A DNA stretch of 64,000 nucleotides. Source: Azophilus sp965247035. Its GTDB lineage: Bacteria > Pseudomonadota > Gammaproteobacteria > Pseudomonadales > Azotimanducaceae. A model generated the notes under the pieces. It searched no databases, was not told where the DNA came from, and was given only the letters and a program-made list of their open reading frames with translations. The translations under genes were made by a program, and so were the position numbers. The stretch is taken from NCBI GenBank assembly GCA_965247035.1, contig CBDFGJ010000002.1, positions 62,001 to 126,000 of the forward strand. Reading direction: 5' to 3'. Positions 19,156 to 25,227 of the stretch are shown here, piece by piece (positions within the stretch are counted from its first letter, which is position 1; every line of letters begins with the position of its first letter).

Positions 19156-19248
19156 TGTCCAGCATCAGAAAAGGCGCAAAACGGCTTGGGCAATGTCTTG
19201 TGTTTTAGCCGACGAACTCAGTCATTTGCTGCAAGTTGATGCGAAGGC

Positions 19249-19268
19249 GATATCGCATTCTGAAAGGG
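19249..19268 (+). promoter_or_regulatory. Shared upstream element of peptide gene 2
   Basis: GATATCGCATTCTGAAAGGG begins exactly 102 bp before the ATG at 19351 and matches the element at 18481 before peptide gene 1. Equal distance from two related genes separated by unrelated DNA argues for a kept regulatory site. Confidence 0.5.
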
Positions 19269-19350
19269 AACGGGAAATGACGCCGGCGGGATTGCCTCCA
19301 ACCCAAGGCCATGAAACCTTTAGCGCACACTTACAACTTAGGAGACGCAG

Positions 19351-19566
19351 ATGCGTGAACTCACCCTCAGTGAACTAGAGCAAACAAGCGGCGGGCTTAT
19401 TTTTGGCATTCCAATAGCGGTGATGAAAATGGCCGGCTGGTTGACGGCCGGCACGGCCGTTGGCTTTGGCGCCAACCGCTACTTCAACAGGCGAAGCAAC
19501 CGCGGCGGCGGCAATGCGCAGTCTTGCCCGATACCTGCAGCCACCTCAGCGTCGTTCGGCGGTTGA
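19351..19566 (+). CDS. Double-glycine-leader peptide (bacteriocin-like precursor) 2
   Basis: A 71-residue peptide with leader MRELTLSELEQTSGG, matching the leader of the peptide at 18583 in 9 of 15 positions. The predicted mature part (about 56 residues) starts LIFGIPIAVMKMAGWLTAG, has a hydrophobic, glycine-containing stretch, a basic segment (NRYFNRRSNRGGG), one cysteine and an S/A/G-rich tail ending SASFGG. AGGAG lies six bases before the ATG. Cores of the two peptides differ, so they could be a two-peptide bacteriocin or two independent ones. A membrane protein gene follows 125 bp downstream and may give immunity. No processing or export gene is present. Confidence 0.7.
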   Translation: MRELTLSELEQTSGGLIFGIPIAVMKMAGWLTAGTAVGFGANRYFNRRSNRGGGNAQSCPIPAATSASFGG

Positions 19567-19606
19567 TCCACCCAAACCCATAGGGCAAGGGTGCTGTTGA
19601 TGGCAA

Positions 19607-19662
19607 AGCCAAAAGTGAACTTTGGCTAATCTAGCAGACGGGCTTCAGCAAACTGAAGCCCG
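19607..19662 (+). terminator. Two hairpins after peptide gene 2
   Basis: AGCCAAA-N7-TTTGGCT (19607-19627) and a 10-bp stem CGGGCTTCAG-CAAA-CTGAAGCCCG (19639-19662) lie between peptide gene 2 and the membrane-protein gene. Neither has a T tract, so they may slow or partly stop transcription or stabilise the peptide mRNA rather than act as a full terminator. Confidence 0.4.
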
Positions 19663-19691
19663 CTCTGCCCACAACCACTCAGGAGATCATC

Positions 19692-20117
19692 ATGGACGAC
19701 TTCAGGGTCAGCTTAAAGGAAGTTCTTGTGGAGATGGCCGTCTCCATCCCCGCATTTTGGGTCGCCTACATAATCGGCCTGCCCCCCATGGGCGCTTTTG
19801 TGGTTGGCGTCGCCGCCATGAGCCTTATGCGGACCTTCAACGGCGGCAACTTCCAAGGAATGACAGGCGACGTTGACCGCAACCTGCCAATCATCTCTCT
19901 CGCCAACGCTTTGTTCTTTCTCAACTGCGTGGCGCTTGCCCAGTGGGCGCAATATCTCAAGGGGCAAGATTTCATGGGCTGCTTGCATGTTGTCGTAAGC
20001 TTCGCCTCTCTTGCAGCCATCATCCTAGCCGGCAAGTATGCTTGGTTGATGACGCAAACCAAAACGACATTGCGGCGGAAGCAGCCCGAGAAGGATGCCG
20101 GGAAGCAAGGCAACTGA
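19692..20117 (+). CDS. Four-helix membrane protein, possible immunity protein
   Basis: 141 residues, not recognised as a known family. Hydrophobic segments are roughly VEMAVSIPAFWVAYIIG, MGAFVVGVAAMSLM, LANALFFLNCVALAQWA and HVVVSFASLAAIILAGKYAW; the tail is polar and lysine-rich (TLRRKQPEKDAGKQGN). A good RBS (AGGAG) precedes the ATG by six bases. It lies 125 bp after the second double-glycine peptide on the same strand. Small polytopic proteins in this position are often bacteriocin immunity proteins, but this is inference from context. Its 3' half is duplicated at 24317-24529 as part of a larger tandem duplication. Confidence 0.6.
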   Translation: MDDFRVSLKEVLVEMAVSIPAFWVAYIIGLPPMGAFVVGVAAMSLMRTFNGGNFQGMTGDVDRNLPIISLANALFFLNCVALAQWAQYLKGQDFMGCLHVVVSFASLAAIILAGKYAWLMTQTKTTLRRKQPEKDAGKQGN

Positions 20118-20507
20118 CTCTCTATCAGACTGGCATGGAAACAACTGACGGCCTTTTTTGTTTTCGGTGGAGTCAGTCTGTTTTCAATAGGTGCCCAGAC
20201 GGGCGCGCGTCATTGCTTGAACGCTCCCACCGCCAGCACCACAGGCTTTGTGACGAATGCCAAAAAATCATGGCGCAAACACCGATTCCCTAGCCTGCAT
20301 ATTGTATGAGCGCTTCGATTGAGGGTGTGGTTCGGGCTGGGCCTTGCAGCGTGTATCGGCCATGGCTCGGGCAACGGCCCGGGTCGGCCCCATCCGCCGG
20401 TCGATCTGAGCGAGCAGCCCGATGCTGCCATGACTGATGCTATCGCCGCCACTGAAATCGGCTGCAACTTGACGGCGTTTGACAGGTGGAAATTGAAGCG
20501 AGGTTTA
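20118..20507. other. Gene-free spacer of unit 1
   Basis: No convincing gene is visible. It contains the second copy of the 36-bp dispersed repeat (20289-20324). Bases about 20141-20476 are missing from the otherwise parallel unit 2, where actgacgg runs directly into cgtttgacagg. The same short word, aactgacgg or aacttgacgg, flanks the extra segment in unit 1, so either a deletion in unit 2 or an insertion in unit 1 is possible. Confidence 0.6.
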
Positions 20508-20585
20508 GTAGTGGCTCAGTTTAAAATTTGGTGTTTACGGGTTGTGCGCCAAGTATATAGCCACAATTTCAAACTGAGCCACTAC
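20508..20585. mobile_element. 78-bp minimal derivative of the IS1-like element, copy 1
   Basis: It is bounded by GTAGTGGCTCAG and CTGAGCCACTAC. The left part matches the right end of the complete IS (29826-29850, reversed) and the right part matches its left end (27646-27690, reversed), so it is an IS whose interior has been lost. It resembles a MITE and could in principle be moved by the intact transposase. Confidence 0.75.
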
Positions 20586-20659
20586 CCTAATAATGGGGCG
20601 GTGTATTTAGAGAGCAGTCATGCAGTGACATTGGAACGCCAAACCCCTCGAACGAATAA

Positions 20660-21089
20660 ATGGTTTATTTAGCGAACCAAATGGCTGGCTTGACCAAGTA
20701 TGACGCTCAGATAATTGAGGGGGACTGCGAGGAAGCCATCCGTCAAATAGAAAATCGTTCCGTCAATCTGATTGTCACTTCACCACCTTACGCTGATCAG
20801 CGTAAGGACACCTATGGGGGGTCTGCACTTGTCAGTCGAATATAGCAATCAAGGACATCCTGCTGCGTTCCCCAAGGCGTTGCCTGAATGGTTCACCAAG
20901 CTGTTCACAGACGAAGGGGATACGGTCCTTGACCCGTTTGCTGGATCCGGCACCACTTTGTCTGCGGCCCTGGGATTGAATCGCAGGGCGATTGGCATTG
21001 ACATAAAAAGTCAATACTGCGATTTGATGCGGACAAGGATTGGAAACACTTGGAGCCCTGTCGGCTTAGAGGCTATTAGTCGTCGTTAG
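20660..21089 (+). pseudogene. Gutted beta-class DNA methyltransferase, copy 1
   Basis: The first frame carries IENRSVNLIVTSPPYADQRK, motif IV of amino-methyltransferases (TSPPY), and YGG. The second frame carries HPAAFPKALPEWFTKLF and LDPFAGSGTTLSAALGLNRR, the SAM-binding motif I. The order IV then I fits the beta class. The whole central part, including target recognition, is missing, leaving about 140 codons, and the two halves are in different frames at a run of six G (20815-20821). Five or eight G would join them. It overlaps the stop of the LRR gene on the other strand. It is a relic, not a working enzyme. Confidence 0.8.
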
Positions 21090-23491
21090 GGCCCTGACGG
21101 GGAGACGTGGACCGAGGCTCCTTGGTCGATCAGGACTTGCCTGTGCGTGGTTCTGGACGCGCCGCTCAAGGGGTTGTCCCGCAGGTCCACGATATCCCCG
21201 GATCCCAGGCCGCCGGCCCTCGCGTTCGCGGCCAAGGGCGAGATGTCCGCTATCAGGTTGCCCCTAAGGGCCAGCGTTGATAGGCCGAGCAGCCCCGACA
21301 GCGGCTCCAGGTCGGTTACCTGGTTGCCGTCAAGCGAAAGCAACGTCAGTCCCGTGGCGAACTCCAAGCCGGTCAGGTCCATGATGTCGTCCGCGTCGTC
21401 ATCCGGGGTGGTGTCCACCGCGGTCAGGGCGGTCAGTTCGTCCGCCAAGCCCTGTGTGGTGATCAGCCCGCCTTCGGGGAGGAACAGCCAGAAGGAGACG
21501 GCCGCCCGCAGGGCCGGGTCCGGGATCGGGGCCCCCTCGAACTGCACCAGGACCCCGCGGCCGCGCAGGGTCGGTATGTGCCGGTTAAAGCTGTCGCTGA
21601 AGGTCAGGCGCCCGTCCATGTCCACGTTGTCCCGCAGATCAACGACGTCGCCTACGCCCAACCCCGTGTTGTGGATCAACGACTCGACGCTGGCCACTAG
21701 ATTGGATCTAAGGCTTAACGCCGTCAGAAGGATCAGGTCCGACAAAGTGTCGATGCTTTCCACCTTGTTGAAGCTGAGGTCCAGCATCGTCAGGTTGAGC
21801 GGCAGCGGGTCGAGGTTGCTTATTTCGTTGGAGTTTAGGTCCAGCGTGATCAGGTTGTTGAGGTCCCGTAGATGTTCGATGTCGCTTATCCCGTTGGAGC
21901 TTAGGTCCACCGTGATCAGGCCGGCCAGATTCGACAGCGGCTCCAGCCCGTCCACGCCGCTCAATTGGTTGGCGCCGAGGTTCAGCGTCGTCAGACTAGT
22001 CAAGCCCGACAGCGGACCGATGTTTCCTATCTCGTTGTGGCTGAGATCAAGCGTCGTCAGGCTGGTCAAGCCCGACAGCGGCGAAATGTCGGTTATTTGG
22101 CTGTAGCTAAGGTTCAGCGTCGCCAGTTCGGTGGCTATCTCCAGGCCGGTCAGGTCCTGAGCGCCGGCGGCTGGCGCCGTCAATGCGGTCAATAGGACCA
22201 AGTCCCGCCTGAGGACCGGTTCACCCGGCTGAAGGTTCAAGGCGAGCGCGATGGCGTTCCGCAGGTAGGGGTCCGGGATGGACACATCCGACTCAACCGC
22301 GGCGGGAGGCTGCTGTTCGACGGGCGCATCCGGGATCATCTCCACCGGCCCGGGGGGAGGCTGCTGTTCGACGGGCGCATCCGGGATCATCTCCACCGGC
22401 TCGTCGGAAGGCTGCTGTTCGACGGACGTATCCGGGATCGTCTCCACCGGCCCGGCGGGAGGCTGCTGTTCGACGGGCGCATCCGGGATCATCTCCACCG
22501 GCCCGGCGGCGGGAGGCTGCTGTTCGACGGACGTATCCGGGATCGTCTCCACCGGCCCGGCGGGAGTCTGCTGTTCAGGATCTGAAACCATATCCACCGG
22601 CTCGGCTGGCGGTTGCGGCTCCGCGGGCGGTTGCGGCTCGGCTGGCGGTTGCGGCTCCACGGGCGGTTGCGGCTCCACGGGCGGCTTCGTTCCGGCGGGC
22701 AGTCGTGGAGAGGGCGGCGCAGCGAGCGTGACCCCGGAGGCGGCCAGTGGGGCGGCATCGGCTGCATCGTAGGGGTTGCCGAGCATACTCAGGTAGTCGC
22801 CGGCGTCGAGGCCCGGGTTGTCCAGCAGCGGCGAGATGTCTTTGATCCTGTTGTTGGCCAAGATCAGCCACGACAGTTCGGTCAGGCCGGTCAAGGCGGA
22901 GATGTCCTCAATGTCGTTGTGGGCCAAGGACAGCAGCTCCAGTTTGGCCAAGCCGGCCAAGATGGTGATATCGAACAGGCAGGGCCCGACCGGCGGCCGG
23001 CAGTTGCCGTGCAGGTGCAGGTGGGTGAGCCCGTCCAGTCCGGACAGCGGCGAGAGGTCCATGGCGCGGTTGCCGGAAAGGTCGAGCCAGCGCAATGCGG
23101 CCAAGCCGGCCAAGGGCAAGAGGTCTTGGACCCGGTTGTTGCCGAGGACGAGGGTGCGCAGCCGGGTCAGCCCGGCCAGTGGCGAGAGGTCGGAGATCAT
23201 GTTGGCTTCGAGGTGCAGGGCTGTGAGGTTGATGGCGAATTCGAGGCCCGAGAGGTTGCGGATGCCGTGGTAGTCGGCGGACAGGGTTCGCAGGGAGGCC
23301 ATGTCGGCCTCGGTGATGGCGCTGCCGGGCTGCTTGCCGAGCAGTTGTTTGAGGATGACGGTTCGGAGGTTCGGGTCCGGGACCTTCACTGTTTGGGCGG
23401 CGGCTAGCTGGCCGAGCGCAAGGACGACGAGGGCGAGTGCGAGTTGGGCTAGGGGTTTCGCCATACGGGAATGTTGTCCGAGTCGCGTCAT
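21086..23491 (-). CDS. Secreted leucine-rich-repeat protein 1 (internalin-like)
   Basis: 801 residues. A signal peptide (LALALVVLALGQLAAAQ) follows a short polar start. Three LRR blocks each begin with a PDP.LR cap (VPDPNLR, IPDPYLR, IPDPALR) and contain 22-residue internalin-type repeats such as L..L..L.LS.N.I.DISPL.GL. A proline-rich linker with 17-residue units (EQQPPAGPVEMIPDAPV) separates blocks 1 and 2. LRR proteins of this type bind other proteins at the cell surface; no membrane anchor or sortase motif is seen. GGAGG lies about nine bases before the ATG at 23491. A paralogue lies at 25211; the N- and C-terminal parts are nearly identical, but the linker and second LRR block differ widely. 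Confidence 0.88.
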   Translation of the reverse strand: MTRLGQHSRMAKPLAQLALALVVLALGQLAAAQTVKVPDPNLRTVILKQLLGKQPGSAITEADMASLRTLSADYHGIRNLSGLEFAINLTALHLEANMISDLSPLAGLTRLRTLVLGNNRVQDLLPLAGLAALRWLDLSGNRAMDLSPLSGLDGLTHLHLHGNCRPPVGPCLFDITILAGLAKLELLSLAHNDIEDISALTGLTELSWLILANNRIKDISPLLDNPGLDAGDYLSMLGNPYDAADAAPLAASGVTLAAPPSPRLPAGTKPPVEPQPPVEPQPPAEPQPPAEPQPPAEPVDMVSDPEQQTPAGPVETIPDTSVEQQPPAAGPVEMIPDAPVEQQPPAGPVETIPDTSVEQQPSDEPVEMIPDAPVEQQPPPGPVEMIPDAPVEQQPPAAVESDVSIPDPYLRNAIALALNLQPGEPVLRRDLVLLTALTAPAAGAQDLTGLEIATELATLNLSYSQITDISPLSGLTSLTTLDLSHNEIGNIGPLSGLTSLTTLNLGANQLSGVDGLEPLSNLAGLITVDLSSNGISDIEHLRDLNNLITLDLNSNEISNLDPLPLNLTMLDLSFNKVESIDTLSDLILLTALSLRSNLVASVESLIHNTGLGVGDVVDLRDNVDMDGRLTFSDSFNRHIPTLRGRGVLVQFEGAPIPDPALRAAVSFWLFLPEGGLITTQGLADELTALTAVDTTPDDDADDIMDLTGLEFATGLTLLSLDGNQVTDLEPLSGLLGLSTLALRGNLIADISPLAANARAGGLGSGDIVDLRDNPLSGASRTTHRQVLIDQGASVHVSPSGP

Positions 23492-23703
23492 GGCAGAGTT
23501 CCTCCATAAAGTCTGGTTTTATTGGACGAGGGCCCGGTTCTTGTCGGGTGTTGTCGTCCGCCGCTGCGTTGTGAGCAAAAGTTTTATATCACAAGCACCA
23601 AAGTGCAGATATTGTTAGATAAATTGGATAATGGCTCAGTTTGAAATGGTGGCCATATACTTGGCGCGCAACCCAATGAAACGACAATCAATCATCAACC
23701 GCC

Positions 23704-23865
23704 TTATTCATAAAGTGCGCTGCGCACAGCCAAGCCTGTAACAATTACGGCAATGAGGGCAACGCCTAGGATGCCAATGACAGCCCCAAGAACGCCACCG
23801 ACAAAAAAGCAAATTGCGCTTGGCGGCAGGAAAGGGAGCAACTTTTTGAATTTATCGTTATTCAT
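23704..23865 (-). CDS. 53-residue hydrophobic peptide, copy 1
   Basis: Translates as MNNDKFKKLLPFLPPS followed by one or two closely packed membrane helices (AICFFVGGVLGAVIGILGV and ALIAVIVTGLAV) and ends RSALYE. The N-terminus is lysine-rich. The second copy at 27718 differs at only two residues (N2K, P14L). It lies inside the left part of the IS-like element on the strand opposite the transposase. Function unknown; a small membrane toxin, a holin-like peptide or an IS accessory peptide are all possible. Confidence 0.5.
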   Translation of the reverse strand: MNNDKFKKLLPFLPPSAICFFVGGVLGAVIGILGVALIAVIVTGLAVRSALYE

Positions 23866-24154
23866 GCTTCACCGCCTTAGAAATCGCATACGTTCAAGGC
23901 GTTCGGCCCAGTGGGGAATGACGGCAGGATGCGCAAGCGCCAATCGGCGCCCGCCAAAGTCTCCGCGTATTTATTCGGCACTGCGTCAACCACTATTGGG
24001 CAGGCCTTCAGCGCTAGAGCGATAATTGTTGCCGATTGTTGCTAATTGCTGCCAATTCCCAATTTTCCTGATGAAATGATTACCCCTGATTGGCATGGGG
24101 ATAATTGACAATCTCAATTGACTCTAACAAAGAGGCAGCTCAAATGAGTCTCAA

Positions 24155-24316
24155 ATGAGTAAGGAAAACAAGCAGGTTCGAATGGCGGTGCCGATGCGCT
24201 GGCGAAGGCAATACGGCAAGTGTTCCAGCGGAATCATGAGGCGTCCAAGGCGGACTTTGGCGAAGCGATGGTAAGGGCTTGAAAACCGTCTTTCTGGTCG
24301 CATGGATACATGGATA
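24155..24316 (+). pseudogene. Frameshifted and truncated copy of the 86-residue cargo gene
   Basis: It starts ATGAGTAAGGAAAACAAG like the gene at 28170 but lacks one T in the word caggttctgaat (caggttcgaat here), which breaks the frame. It then ends at the duplication junction. It is a remnant. Confidence 0.75.
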
Positions 24317-24529
24317 AACGCTTTGTTCTTTCTCAACTGCGTGGCGCTTGCCCAGTGGGCGCAATATCTCAAGGGGCAAGATTTCATGGGCTGCTTGCAT
24401 GTTGTCGTAAGCTTCGCCTCTCTTGCAGCCATCATCCTAGCCGGCAAGCATGCTTGGTTGATGACGCAAACCAAAACGACATTGCGGCGGAAGCAGCCCG
24501 AGAAGGACGCCGGGAAGCAAGGCAACTGA
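24302..24529 (+). pseudogene. Chimeric 3' copy of the four-helix membrane protein
   Basis: The duplication joined an ATG-containing stretch of the IS cargo gene (MDTWI) in frame to residue 72 onward of the membrane protein at 19692 (NALFFLNCVALAQ...). A 75-residue frame with the last two membrane helices results. It has no proper ribosome-binding site and is probably a by-product; at the protein level only one residue (K to H, in AGKYAW/AGKHAW: Y to H) clearly differs. Confidence 0.6.
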
Positions 24530-24595
24530 CTCTCTGTCAGGCTGGCATGGAAGCAACTGACGGCGTTTGACAGGTGGGAATTGAAGCGAGGTTTA

Positions 24596-24673
24596 GTAGT
24601 GGCTCAGTTTAAAATTTGGTGTTGACGGGTTGTGCGCCAAGTATGTAGCCACAATTTCAAACTGAGCCACCAC
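24596..24673. mobile_element. 78-bp minimal derivative of the IS1-like element, copy 2
   Basis: Same structure as the one at 20508 with a few point differences (gttgacgg for gtttacgg; gtatgtagcc for gtatatagcc). The right terminus is slightly degraded (CTGAGCCACCA). Confidence 0.75.
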
Positions 24674-24747
24674 ACTAATAATGGGGCGGTGCATTTAGAG
24701 AGCAGCCATGCAGTGACATTGGAACGCCAAACCCCCCGAACGAATAA

Positions 24748-25154
24748 ATGATTGATTTAGCGAACCAAACGGCTGGCTTGGCCAAGCATGACGCTCAGAT
24801 AATTGAGGGTGGCTGCGAGGAAGCCGTCCGTCAAATGGAAAATCGCTCCGTCAATCCGATTGCCACTTCACCACCTTACGCTGATCAGCGTAAGGACACC
24901 TATGGGGGGGTCTGCACTTGTCAGTCGAACATGGCAATCAAGGACATCCTGCTGCGTTCCCCAAGGCGTTGCCTGAATGGTTCATCAAGCTGTTCGCAGA
25001 CGAAGGGGATACGGTCCTTGACCCGTTTGCTGGATCCGGCACCACTTTGTCTGCGGCCCTGGGATTGAACCGCAGGGCAATCGGCATTGACATGAAAGGT
25101 GGGTACTACGACCTTATGCGGACAAGGATTGGAAATACTTGGCGCCCTAGATGA
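24748..25154 (+). pseudogene. Gutted beta-class DNA methyltransferase, copy 2
   Basis: Counterpart of the relic at 20660, with TSPPYADQRKDTYGG in one frame and PFAGSGTTLSAALGLNRR in another. Here the junction run has seven G (24904-24910) against six in copy 1, so the frame break differs; eight would restore it. The central domain is missing in the same place as in copy 1, so the deletion came before the tandem duplication. Confidence 0.8.
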
Positions 25155-25205
25155 TGGAGCGGTTGATCGTGGCGGTCATCGTCGGTCTCCATTAAAGCGG
25201 CTAGT

Positions 25206-25227
25206 CCCCGTCAGGGTCCTGACGGGG
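25206..25227. terminator. Hairpin overlapping the stop codon of LRR gene 2
   Basis: CCCCGTCAGG-GT-CCTGACGGGG is a perfect 10-bp stem with a two-base loop and covers the stop codon at 25211. No T tract follows on either strand. The matching place after LRR gene 1 is imperfect. It may protect the mRNA end. Confidence 0.4.

Larger units (their letters stand above)
23632..24316. mobile_element. Left part of the IS1-like element, truncated by the tandem duplication
   Basis: It starts with the terminal repeat TGGCTCAGTTTGAAAT (23632) and matches the complete IS at 27646-28330. It ends at the duplication junction (24316), so it lacks the HNH fragment, the transposase and the right end. Confidence 0.85.

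Noticed and set aside
12374..19566. The RND/MATE exporters as the export system for the double-glycine peptides
   Set aside because: Double-glycine leaders need a C39 peptidase, which RND and MATE proteins lack; proximity alone is not enough.
20329..20672. A 117-codon plus-strand frame across the 78-bp IS derivative
   Set aside because: It runs through the IS derivative and is absent in unit 2; composition is not protein-like and no ribosome-binding site is present.
20815..24910. Phase-variable methyltransferase through the G run
   Set aside because: Run length differs between copies, but the central domain is missing in both, so no frame would give a complete enzyme.
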